Below, piece by piece: positions 21,213-31,604 of a stretch of 64,000 nt of DNA. The notes under the pieces were generated by a model, which was given only the letters and a program-made list of their open reading frames with translations, made no database searches and was not told where the DNA came from. The stretch is from the NCBI GenBank assembly GCA_013368315.1, contig JAACJM010000184.1:62001-126000 (forward strand), read 5' to 3'. Positions within the stretch are counted from its first letter, which is position 1. The number at the start of each line of letters is the position of its first letter. Source of the DNA: Tetrapyrgos nigripes (taxonomy: Eukaryota; Basidiomycota; Agaricomycetes; Agaricales; Campanellaceae). The position numbers and the translations under genes were made by a program.

Positions 21213-22487
21213 TTAGGTCCCGCCAGTGTACTTCATGTGTTGCACTACTTGATTCAAATTTTGGAAGTGATCCCAGACGAATTTTCTTATGCCAGGATTT
21301 GCTGGTATTGTCTCATAGCCCCCATCCTTAGTTTCGTATCTTGATGGTGGTCCCTTGATGGGCACATCATCTAGGTAATGAATAGTGACATGAGGCATTT
21401 CCTCCTTGAGAATATAGGTAACATCATTGTGGGAAATTGGGACTGAATTAGTCTAACCCATCGGTAATTTAACCAGTTGATGAAGTCCAAAGGGCATTTG
21501 GAATGCAGTCATATCTCTCGAGGACTCATCAATGTATTGATGATCGTAGCTGACAAAGATGTCTAGTGTCCCGAGGCATGCTCTGCCCATAAATTCCCTA
21601 GTGACATCAGCAGTTGCCGGTGGCACACCCGAATGTTGAATAGTTACTTTATTCAGGGGTTCCAGACTATGTACTATTCTGACTCAACCATCCTTCTTAA
21701 GAACACAAAACCATTTTCTCCGGTAGCTACTGTTGCATGGCTCGTGTGTTCCAGCAGCTATCTTTTCCTTGATAAGTTCACATATCTCCTGATATTTTCC
21801 TGGCAGAATTGGGAAGTTCTTCTCTACCCAAGGAACATGTGGAGTTACTGCTAGCTTTAAAGGTAGAAAGAATTCTACCTTAAAGTTACCAGCTTCTTCA
21901 GTCTTCCAAGCAAACCCTAACTCCTGCAACTTCATAAATATGTGCATAAGCTTTCGCTCTTCCAGCGACAGGAAACCTTCTGGGTGATTCTCATCAATTA
22001 CTTTCTTTCTTTCTTCAGTATAACACTTGCCAGGGGTGAACTCCGGTGGATTAGTAGGTAACTTCGGTATATCCTTTAGTGAATTTCCTGTTATATTCCT
22101 TGTAATCCTGTATTCAGGAGGTAACTCCATTTTTACCGGTTTCACTTTAAGCGCTACGGGTTTATATTTCCCAAAAGCACCCTTAACATCAGGCTCATTC
22201 TCATCTGTTGCCCCGCTAGGATGCCCATTTTCCACATTGCAGTTCAGAGACAATGCTTGAGCTCTGAACATGTTAGCATTGAGCACAGTGGGATTCTTAA
22301 CTCCTTTCTGAGCTTTATACTGTTGAAGCAGGACACTTGCTTTCTTATCCTTCTTCTTTATACTGTCCATCGAAGCATAGAGATATGCTTCTGTTAATTC
22401 TTCCTTTGTGAAACTCCTGTTTCTAATGGCAGAGAATCCTGTAATAAATATTTCTCCTTCATCATTATAATCACAGGACAGGGCCAC
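21213..22487 (-). pseudogene. Ty3 reverse transcriptase with nonsense changes
   Basis: The upstream part (21684-22487) includes PPEFTPGKCYTEERK and the RT entry segment GKYQEICELIKEKIAAGTHE. A TGA at 21684-21686 breaks it. The next part runs to a TAG near 21,455, and the last part (from about 21,450) has the catalytic YLDD. So the polymerase centre is conserved but cannot be made as one protein. Confidence 0.8.
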
Positions 22488-22501
22488 CTCTCCCTGTGAC
22501 T

Positions 22502-23695
22502 CTAACAGTTCATCAAGGACCCTTGAAAATTTGAGGATTCTTGATCCACTTCTTTTGCTTCACCCTTCTCATCATCATCATTCTGTCTAGTGGGTACAGG
22601 TACTTCTTCCCCAGTTTCAGCATCTTTGAACTTCTCTTCTGGCAGAGGTAGAATTTGTGGCTTCTGACCTCTGGGATACGTAGGTATTGTACACCTGCGA
22701 TTGGAGTTCAGATTGTGTAGAGTGATGAACTGGTTCCCATCTCTCGTGTTCTGTACCATCGTTTCACACAAGACATCGAACAGTCGTCCCATAAGTACTT
22801 CATAAGGACAATTGTCCATGATATGAATTTGTAAGAAGATTTTTAAGTCACCAAATCGACAGCCAACATTTCTCGCTAGGCCTCTGGGAGGGGTAATGGC
22901 ACTGTTAGTGCTCTCCATATGAACAACTACATCTGCATCCCAAGTTAATCTAAGACCTGTAGCTACTCTGGTATCCATGGAGATGATCTGCAATCCATTG
23001 TCCATAATACATTCTACCATCTGGTTTGAGCTGTTGATCGAGGGATAGGTTACCCTAAGATCATCAGAGGGTCTTGCCGCAATAATAATCTTTTTCCCTC
23101 TTTCTTCAGGCCTCTTCTTCAAGAACTGTTCAACTACATCTTTATGAACAATCACATTAGGGGGCAGCCTACCCTTTCCTTGTACATAGACATGCATCGT
23201 AGGCTGCGCTAGGTCCTCTATGATGAAGTATACTTCCCCCTCGAGATCTAAGCCATCTACTTGTGATTGCTGGTTGACATTAACCTTCTTCCTTCTTATT
23301 CTGGGCTTCACGTTTAAATTACTAAGTCTCTGTTTAAGTAGATTCTTTACTACTGGACTTATAGCCGTAACTTCTAGCGCTTGCATTGAAACTTCTCTGT
23401 GAATGATTTGATCAACTATCTTTTCTTCTATTCCCGTCAACATTGGAGGTTCTCTTGAATCCACTACTTCGTCCAACAATGGGTGCTCCACTAGCCTAGC
23501 TTTAGGCTTGGTTACTGTCAGCTTCTCAATAGGTTTTGGGTCCTCAGGCGGATTGTTACCAGCCAATCTTTCCTGATTTATGGGTATATTCCTATCAAAC
23601 AGCATAGTGTCTGCCACATTTCTATTGGTGGTAGTCGTTTCTTTCGATTTCCCTTTTTCTGCGCTCGACAAAGACTCTGATTCGTCTGTCTCCAT
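22502..23695 (-). pseudogene. Ty3 Gag-Pol linker and aspartic protease-like region
   Basis: 397 residues, open. The protease-like part reads CIMDNGLQIISM, followed by LARNVGCRFGDLKIFLQIHI and YEVLMGRLFDVL. Retroviral-type proteases use an Asp-Ser/Thr/Glu-Gly triad in such elements; here it is Asp-Asn-Gly, an unusual variant that may be inactive. The N-terminal third is charged and low in recognisable motifs. Confidence 0.65.
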
Positions 23696-23751
23696 TGGTC
23701 TCTCATTTCTCTTTTGTGGAGGTTTCTAAATCTCCGCTTTTTCTTTCCTTT

Positions 23752-24132
23752 TCATAATAATCGGTATTTCAACATATGGCCTCGATTCGCATCAGTTGTT
23801 GCTGACATTCTTAACATCCATTCATCGCTGCTAGATTCACCTTTAATCAGTGCTAGGCGAGAATCTGCTAGCCGATTATCTGCAACTTTCTTAGTTATGG
23901 GTGCAGTAGGTTCTGTTTTCCTCACAGCTTTTCCTATCCCTATGCTAGTCAGACTTGTAATGTGTGTTTGACACGCACTTCTGGCAGCTTGGATAATTAT
24001 TTCCAATGGGAAAGGATCTTCCATATTCCTCTTTTTATGACCTTCTTCAATCCTCAGAAGAAAGAGGACCAATGCCATCCTCAAGCTCTCGTCTAAAGCA
24101 CTAATGAAGTAGGAAACTGCCTCTTTGTTCAA
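23752..24132 (-). pseudogene. Possible Gag remnant
   Basis: 126 residues (SYFISALDESLRMALVLF at the start) upstream of the protease region in the same orientation. Position suggests the end of Gag; no zinc knuckle is visible. Its upstream side runs into the MITE that starts at 24145. Confidence 0.4.
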
Positions 24133-24144
24133 TATGATATGGGA

Positions 24145-25297
24145 TAGGGCTCAGCACGGGTACACCCGCGGATTACCCGGACCCGGACCCGCGGGTTTAT
24201 CTCACATCAAAACTCAAATCCGTATCCGGCGGGTAAAGCACTCCGGATAACCCGTATCCGGAGTATCCGACCCGCGGGTTATATGGGTATCTGCGGGTAT
24301 GCGGGTACTTGACTATAAAAATGTAGTTTTTAGTTCTAAACCCTACGTATTAAAATGTTTTATGCCTAAATAAATGTTTATTTTTAAATGAATATCTTCT
24401 TTCACTTGATGAAAACAATCTTTGTTTATAGAGCCAGACAATCCAGCAACAATACATACTTTTAACTGACTGAAAAAGATCAGAAAAGTGGCTTTTTATG
24501 AAAGAACCACAGATCTTGGGTGAAATTATGTATAAATATATAATTTTTTGTACTCATATATCTTCCCTCATATCAGTTCAACATTTTATGTTCATAGAGC
24601 TTAGTAATCTGAGTACAATACATACTTCAACTGACTGAAAAAGATCAGAAAAGTGGCTTTTTATGAAAGAACCATAGATCTTGGGTGAAATTTTGCATAA
24701 ATATATATAATTTTTTGTACATATATATCTTTTCTCATTGCAGTGGAACATTTCTTGTCTATAGAGTCAAACAATCCAGTGACAATACATAATTTTAATA
24801 GAGCCAAAACACCAACAAAGCAATTTTTATTTTAAAAAAATAGATCTTCATTGAGTTTATGCATAAGTATATGATTATTTTTACATAGATATACTCTCTC
24901 ACTCAGGTGGAACATTTTATGTTCATATAGCCAAGCAATCTGACTGCATTACACATTTTTAATTGAGAAAGTGAGTTCCAGCCACAATATACATATAGAC
25001 ATTTAGACCTGTTTTAGCTGCGAAAATGTGGATCCTCATGAAAAACCCATTTTTATGAAGGAATACAATGCTAATGTAGCTATGTTTCTATTTTTCTACA
25101 TACATATTTAAATACAGACGGTACTATTTTTATTTTACGGATACCTGCGGATACTGGGACATTTTGAAAGTCAAACCCGTATCCGGTGGTATCCGTATCC
25201 GGCGGGTGTGGCTGTGCCGGGTATCCGGGACCCGCGGGTCCGGATACAGGTACCTGGCCGATTACCTGGCAATTACCCGTACCCGTGCTGAGCCCTA
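24145..25297. mobile_element. hAT-like MITE with GGGTACCCG-rich ends
   Basis: The ends are a 19-bp inverted repeat, TAGGGCTCAGCACGGGTAC, with long subterminal GC-rich repeats of GGGTATCC/GCGGGT motifs inside (about 150 bp each side). The centre is AT-rich and contains two tandemly related segments (24406-24560 and 24590-24740, sharing AAAAAGATCAGAAAAGTGGC). No transposase frame. An 8-bp target duplication is not evident, so assignment to hAT rests on the ends. Confidence 0.7.
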
Positions 25298-25683
25298 GGT
25301 ATAGTACAGTGATAAATCTTCTTGCAATTACATCTTCGTCTCTTTATCTATCGGAGACGTCAACACGCCCCCTCCTTGTATATGAACTGACTTCATACCT
25401 TCACTTCCCCTTCGGAAATCGGCGTAGTACGCAATCCTTTCGAATTCTCAACTCCCGACAACCTCTCGACAAGAACCCTCGTTGAGAATCCGAAGCGACG
25501 TCATAGGGCGCCTAATAGTAAGATGACGGAAAGAACTGCAGATTCTCCAATACTCCCCCATGCTACGCCAGCACTTTGAACTTTCTATTTCCTTGACATA
25601 CGGATATACGTACATGTACAAGCCAAACACAAATGAATTCATTTCCCCCTTTTCTCCAGCCAAACCATCGGATGATGGTGCTC
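25298..25683. other. Intergenic, nothing recognised
   Basis: Downstream of the minus-strand membrane-protein gene. No coding sequence supported. Confidence 0.4.
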
Positions 25684-26984
25684 TCAATGACCCGCATCTT
25701 TGTTATCACGCTCATACTCCCTGGTGATTGAAATAATAATGGTTTCCGGGTGATTGTTCCGACTACACACAGCAGGCCCGGGTATTGAGAGGCCTAGGTC
25801 AGTCTGGGAATGTCTTTGAGCAAACACCATACTAGACCGGCCAGGAGAGTTGAGATCTGTGCCATCTACACTAATCAGCCCAAATTTAATTTGCCTGAAT
25901 ACCACGCAAGCCATTGAATTTACTACGGCTTGCGCAGGAATACTGGCCATCCCATGGTAGACAGCTGGAAATTTTGGGTTTTTGAGTAGCACCAGGACCG
26001 CAATATTTCCAGCGAGTGCAACCCTAGCAAAAATCACTCTTCAATAAAAATCATCAAAGCAGATTTCTGATGAGTGATGAGACATACAAATAATATTGCT
26101 GTCCACTTTCAAGTAGCTTTCTTGAGAATAGAGGTAAAACTCCCTTGCCACCAAAGAATGCTTTGACCTGTGCATTCCAGTTGTTCTCAAAGACGGAGTA
26201 ACTGATAATCCAATAGGTGATTGCAATGAACACGGCGCTGTCGTTGACCAATCCCGTAAATGGCATGGCTTCGTCGAAAGCAGATATCCTTGTGAGAATG
26301 CATGTCTGGCCAATTTGTTCTCCGAAGATTCCGAACGGTGCCGCCAAAGAGCTTCCCGCTACAGATAGCCAGAGGAGGATGAAGACTGCCATCACTACCT
26401 TGTTTCTATGCCAGATGGCGATAACCCGGAAAAGTAACAACAAGGAAGTGAAAATAGTGCTTAGTCCTATAAACCAGCCAATGGTAAATTGGAGAGTTTC
26501 ACAATTGGGAATATCGGCGGCTAGTACTAGATTGTCAGAGCAATGTTGACAAGAAAAAATTGATTTGAATTGACCATTATAAAGAAAGCAAGACAGGATG
26601 TATCCAAAAGTCATCAATCTTTTTTTCAAGGGGATTTTCAAGCAATTACCATTAGCCTTCATCATCATGGACACGGCAATATGGCCCACACACCTGGACA
26701 GATAATAGATCAAAGTAGGATAACTTATTTTACACCTGAACAAGAGCTGGTAATCGCTTCCAATGTTCATAGCACAGTCCCATATGTAACCCTGGGTGAG
26801 ATTATAGGGATTGAGGTTTTTAAGCTTGGATTTAACTAGCCAAGGGATCAATAGAAGCAGTACTCACCCCCAAAGTCATAGCAAAAGCGTATCTGAGAAC
26901 CTCTTCTTGTGAGGCAAGTTCAGGATCGAGAAATGCTAATGGGGTGAAGGGATTTGGGAGGGACTGCGTAGTGGAGTTCGACAT
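25684..26984 (-). CDS. Seven-span mushroom membrane protein, 386 aa
   Basis: Three exons: 26868-26984, 26088-26791 and 25684-26023, joined by GTGAGT and GTATGT donors; total 1,161 nt, in frame throughout. The start MSNSTTQSLP is followed by YAFAMTLG and, across the first intron, YIWDCAMNIGSDYQLLFR. Several hydrophobic spans follow (such as FTIGWFIGLSTIFTSLLLLF and VVMAVFILLWLSVAGSSLAA), with FRVIAIWHRNK between two of them, and a cytoplasmic polar tail. This matches a family repeated many times in Agaricomycete genomes, with no established function; the topology is receptor-like. The short second ORF gap at 26,695-26,735 reads through and is kept as exon. A TATA-like box lies 38 nt upstream. 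Looks intact. Confidence 0.8.
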
Positions 26985-27021
26985 CACGGCAAGACGCAAG
27001 CTATGTGTTAAAAAAAACTGG

Positions 27022-27029
27022 CTTATATA
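27022..27029 (-). promoter_or_regulatory. TATA-like box of the membrane-protein gene
   Basis: TATATAAG on the minus strand, 38 nt upstream of the ATG at 26984. Confidence 0.45.
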
Positions 27030-27098
27030 TGAGTGAGCAACCATTTTCAGCAAAGATCAGTTCCCAGCCTGTAGATATCTCAGGCTGTGGCCACCATC

Positions 27099-27304
27099 AC
27101 CGCGGACGGCGATGCATATTTGGAGCTTGGAAAAATTCCAACTTAAATGACGGATTTTTGCTCGGACCGGGAATACTCCATATGAAATATTGGCCTCAAA
27201 TCGGTCCCATATGGAGGAGACCCGGCGAGCAAAAGATACTCGCAAAAATCCGTAATTTATGTTCGCCTTTTACAATGCCCCAAATATGGTTCGCCGTCCG
27301 CGGT
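27099..27304. mobile_element. Small palindromic element
   Basis: 206 bp with ends ACCGCGGACGGCGA inverted on both sides and partial pairing further in (GGATTTTTGC near both inner edges). Flanks CCACCATC and GCATCATC agree at six of eight positions, compatible with an old 8-bp duplication. Probably a small MITE. Confidence 0.5.
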
Positions 27305-27599
27305 GCATCATCCCGTGTTCCAGAGTGATGCTGATGTTGATGCAATTGCGCAGCTGTAAATTTCAAAGCTGATGACTCATTAGGCATGAAAGCTGAGGAT
27401 AAAACACAACTAGCCTGGCTTCTAAATTGTTCGGTGAAATTTTGAATTCCTCGAAGGTTTGTGCACCGTTGACTTGGGTTCTCACGGTGGCAGTCAACAT
27501 GTTGACTCGTCCTGTTATATCTCAGATGCTCTCCTTCCAAATACCAAATTTTGAGCTCAAGTTAGGTTCGTTTACGAATTTACGAAACATTTAGTATTT

Positions 27600-27945
27600 A
27601 CCCTCAAGAAACTGGGACCAACTCTACTACTACTAACTCCCCCAGTATGACTTTCGAGTGGGGTTCCTTGGATTCCCTGTCCCGATTGTTCCCATCTCTA
27701 TTACGGTTTGCGCAAGGACCTTGGCCAGGCCAGGAGGATAGGAGTGAGAGTAGGAAGTAATTAAGCTGTAACCTCTCCCGAAAGTTGCCAAAAAGTAAAA
27801 TTAAAAAATGGGGTAAACATTTTAAAAATGTTAGAACGCGAAAAGAGAGAGGGGAAGGGCAAGGAGAGAGAAGGACAAGAACAAGGACGACAAAAAGACG
27901 TACATTTTTGACGTTCGCCCATTGGTCCGTTCGACGCAGTATCAC
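27600..27945. repeat. Dispersed block R, copy 1
   Basis: Shares with 28885-29260 and 39690-40250 the landmarks GGGTTCCTTGGATTCCCTG, ACGGTTT, GCCAGGAGGATA and, in two of the copies, a GCCCATTGGTCCGTTCGACG block. It lies downstream of each minus-strand member of the local gene family, so it was probably duplicated with it. Confidence 0.7.
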
Positions 27946-27949
27946 GTCC

Positions 27950-28856
27950 TCCACTTCCTCTTCCTCTTCTGCTCCATCGTCTGTCTCTGTCTCTGCTTCT
28001 TCATCTTGATCTTCTGCTTTACCAAAACGTTATCGTTGTCATCGTCTTCACCTCCACCTTCACCTTCGCCTTTGCCTTCGCCATAGTTATTGGCGTCAGC
28101 GTCGGCGTAGATGTAATGGTCAAGGCTAGCAAGGTTGAAGGAGGAGTCGGGTTAGAAGTCGGGGTCGAAGTTGGAGCCGTTATGGTGGTGGTGGTGAGAG
28201 GGGGAGGAGTCGCAGTCGCAGTCAGAATCGTAATCCATAAACACGTCATCAGCGTCGGTCTCGTTTCCTTTGTGATGAAGACGAAGCCGAGGACAAGGAG
28301 AGGCAGAGGCAGAGGGAGAGTGGAAGGATGGGCTGCATGTATAAGAAAGGTTAAATCAGTTTAGCCAAATTTGTAGAACAAGAAAAAGATGTACATTTAT
28401 AACCCCTCTAGCTCTAGCTCTTGACCTCGACCTCGACCCCATTCCATTCCCCCATCCTCCCCGAAATAGTCATGGCCATGACCAGAAAGAGAGCCAGAAC
28501 GTTCACTTCCCTCGAAACCCCCCCGAACGCTCGCTACGCTCACGGCGGACGCTGACTAAACCTCATAACCAACTCATAATCTCCTCCTCCAAATCAACCT
28601 TCTGAATCTACACTTAATGTTGATGACGGGTACCACCTTCACCTTGGGTTTGGGTTCGGGTTTGAGTTGCGAGGCGGGGAGTGATTGAAGGGGGGGGTTA
28701 TCATTTTGTCGGGGAGTTGTTGACCTTTGGGAGCGGGGTTGGGAATGAGAACGAGGTGGAGTAGACGGACGTGGAGAGCGTGCTGATGCAGAGGGAGCAA
28801 ATGCGGATGCAGAATTAGGGAACTGAGAGTGATAACCCGTAGAACAGTCACAGGTC
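27950..28856 (-). pseudogene. Partial copy of the local 535-aa gene family
   Basis: Corresponds to the second half of the gene at 29392-31152: the segment before the second intron, the intron (GTACAT donor near 28,398), and the Asp/His-rich last exon. The first half, including exon 1, is missing and frameshifts are present. Breakpoint near 28,856, where block R copy 2 begins. Confidence 0.65.
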
Positions 28857-28884
28857 CTCCATCGCCATCGTCATGGTTGGTTTT

Positions 28885-29260
28885 GAGGACAGCTCCCAAG
28901 TCGCAGTCAAAGTCGTCGGTATGACTTTCGGGTCGGGTTCCTTGGATTCCCTGTTCGTAATACGTATTGTCCCTATTGTTCCCATCCATATTACGGTTTC
29001 CGAAAGGAACTCGAGGAGGCGAAAAGGATAAGAGGACTGAGAGTGGGAAGTACGAAGCTGAGTGAGCTGGATAATCATAGGATAGATCAAAGTTAGTAAG
29101 CTATAGCCTATAACCACCCCCGAAAATAAAATTGAAATTTTTCATAAGGCGAAAAGAGAGAGGAAGAGAGGAAGGAGAAGAAAAAGGAGAAGGAAGAACA
29201 AGAATGACAAAAAGACGTACATTTTTGACGTTTGCCCATTGGTCCGTTCGACGCAGCATT
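28885..29260. repeat. Dispersed block R, copy 2
   Basis: Second copy of the block, between the partial and the intact family members. Same landmarks and order as copy 1. Confidence 0.7.
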
Positions 29261-29391
29261 AAACCCTTAGCCGGTCAAGTGTACATGTACATGTTGCGTA
29301 CAGCGTCCACATCCACCGTCCATCGCCCCACGCCGTTCCTTATCCAATTATCCAATTCTAGATCTCCTTGCCCTCCCATACCTTGACCCCC

Positions 29392-31152
29392 CTAACCCTT
29401 GACATTCCCAACCCTAAACCTCGCCAGCTCCTCCAACAGCCTCGCCCGTTCTTGGAGGAGCAAAATGGTTTGTTGGTGGGGGTCGAGGTCGAGGTCTAGG
29501 TCTAGGTATGGATATGGATGTTTTTCTTCTGCCTCGGCCTCCCCCTCCCATTCGGCGTCTTTCCAGCCTTCCTCCTCTTCCTCTTCCTCTTCTGCTTCAT
29601 CGTCTGTCTCTGCTTCTTCATCTTCATCTTCTGCTTTACGAAAAACGTTGTCGTTGTCAGTGTCGTCTTCGCCTTCGCCTTCGCCTCCACCGGAGTTATC
29701 GGGGTCGGCAACGATGTAGATGTAGTGGTCAAGGCTAGCAAGGTTGAAGGAAGAGTCGGGTTGGAAGTCGGGGTTGAAGTCGGACCCGTTGTGGTGGTGG
29801 TGGTGGTGAGAAGGGGAGAAGTCGCAGTCGCAGTCCATAAACACGTCGTTGGCGTCGGTGTGATTATGAATGACTCTTTTCCTTTTGGATGAAGACGAGG
29901 ACGAAGACAGGGAGAGGGAGAGGGAGAGTGGAAGGATGGGCTGCATGTAGAAGAAAGAATGAATGAAAGAAAGAACGGAGAAAGAACACGAACAATGTTA
30001 AATCAGTTTAGCTAAATTGGTAGAAAAGAAAAAGACGTACGTTTTTAACCCCTCTAGCTCTTGACCTCGACCCCCTTCTATTCCCCATCTCTTCTCCTTC
30101 TCCATCAACCTCCTCCCCGGAATGGCCATGGCCATAACCAGAAAGAGTGCCAGAACGCTCACTTTCCCCAAACCCCCCCGAACGCTCGCTACGCTCACGC
30201 TGACTAAACTTCCTAATCTCCTCCTCCAAATCAACCTTCTTAATCCATAGTTGATGCTGATGACGAGAACCACCTTTACCTTGGATTTGGGTTTGGGTTT
30301 GGATTGCGAGGCGGGGAGTGAAGGGGGATTTTGTCGGTGAGTTGTTGACCTCTTGAGAACGGGGATGGGGATGGGGATGAGAACGAGGTGGGGTAGAAGG
30401 AAGCGGACGTGGAGAGCGTGTTGATGCATAGGGAGCGAATGCGGATGCAGGGTTGGGGAACTGAGAGGGATATTCCATAGAACAGTCGCAGGTTCCAGAA
30501 CCCTCCGGTGACGCAAAAGCGTCAAGTGGAGAAAGGGAAAGGCTGGTATGGGCGAAGGAGAGCAGGTGGAGACGATTTGGATCCTCAGCATGCCACCCTT
30601 CATGTAAATGCCTTGCAGTCGCCGTTGTAGCCGTTTTTGGAGAGATTGGAATGACTGAAGGACCCTCATTGTCGAGCAACTCGTGTAAACTCTCCAATAA
30701 TGTCCCCAACACCCTCGCAACAATGACTACCTGATCCCACTCTCCTTCAGCAAGTTTTTCGGGGTCCACAGCGCTCAATCCAACGTCTGCTTTGACTATG
30801 TCTGTTTCGAGAGTTCCGAGGAATAGTTTCATAGCGTGGATTTTGGCCAAGGTAGCTTTGTCGAGGTCTCGTTTAGATGTGGACGCTGAGGCGAGTAGTC
30901 GCCGGGTTTCATGCTCAATTGGCACTCTTGTCCCCAGAAGACATTCCAAAATGGCTAAAAGAAGCGATGGAGTAAGCTCGAAGAGGGACTCGAGTGTAAT
31001 TGGGAGTTGGAGATATACGAGGAGGGCGTTGATTTTTTGTAGGAGGTGAATATGTTCATTTTCATTGGGTTCAGCTCTGCGACCTAGTATGCGTTTAGAG
31101 AAAAAGAGGACTTAGAACAAGGTACATACCTGCTACCGTTCCTTGAGCTCAT
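29392..31152 (-). CDS. Local family protein, intact copy, 535 aa
   Basis: Three exons: 31130-31152, 30041-31076 and 29392-29940 (1,608 nt). The first exon has 23 nt and starts MSSRNGSR. The N-terminal 100 residues are a helical, hydrophobic domain (LVYLQLPITLESLFELTPSL, LLLAILECLLGTRVPIEHE) that resembles the CH-like N-terminal domains of some microtubule or centrosome proteins; this is a guess. The middle is Ser/Pro/His-rich; a basic, helical stretch WIKKVDLEEEIRKFSQRERS follows. The last exon has a KRKR basic cluster, a poly-His run, long Asp/Glu tracts and a final helix (TILLLQERARLLEELARFRV), perhaps a coiled coil. Nuclear or cytoskeletal role inferred only from composition. Three damaged relatives lie at 27950, 40375 and 46620. 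Confidence 0.75.
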
Positions 31153-31604
31153 CGTCCTCGACGTTGAAGAAAAGGTTGAAAACGCGGCGTTTGTATTGAT
31201 TAGGTCATCCCCTAGTGAGCGCCCAAACGCGCCCACTGTCATTGACCCTTTTACTAGTTCTTCTTGAGTTCTTCTTTCTTTCTACGTCGTCGCCGGTCGG
31301 TCGACATTGCTAGCTTCTATTATTGGAAAGACCAGAACTAAGGAATCACTATTTGACTAATAAGGTAACAAGTCTAGAAATACACGTGGTAAATACTAAA
31401 GAGGAGAAGGAAACGAGCGGATGTAAACCTGCTGGTTTACAGTGTATGGATAGTGAATGACTCGGGAATATCTAATTCAAAACAACCAGAAGTGACTGAA
31501 ATATCATGATCAGAGAACATAAGAAACAAAAGGATTGCAACAGAGTATGTACAAGCAAAGAAACTCAATATGGAAGGATAGATTATGATGAGATTTGAAT
31601 GAAA
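31153..31604. other. Intergenic between two minus-strand genes
   Basis: Its left part (about 31,153-31,320) is conserved upstream of the copy at 40375-42084 as well (CGCGGCGTTTGTATTGATTA), so it probably carries the family promoter. The right part shows nothing. Confidence 0.4.

Larger units (their letters stand above)
18576..24132 (-). mobile_element. Decayed Ty3-type retrotransposon
   Basis: Minus-strand order is protease-like region, reverse transcriptase, RNase H, integrase zinc finger, integrase core and C-terminal tail, the order of Ty3 (Metaviridae) elements. Every domain is separated by stops or frameshifts, and two catalytic residues are changed. A short Gag-like frame lies at the upstream end, next to a MITE. 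No LTR pair was recognised, so the copy is truncated. I describe it in pieces below. Confidence 0.85.

Noticed and set aside
26695..26735. Possible 41-nt intron in the membrane-protein gene
   Set aside because: The segment reads through in frame (KISYPTLIYYLS) and matches the family pattern, so it is exon.
29998..30723. 241-codon frame overlapping the intact 535-aa gene
   Set aside because: Not called as a gene: it lies in exon 2 of a splice-consistent gene and has no start or homologous support. Kept only as a finding about the paralogue.
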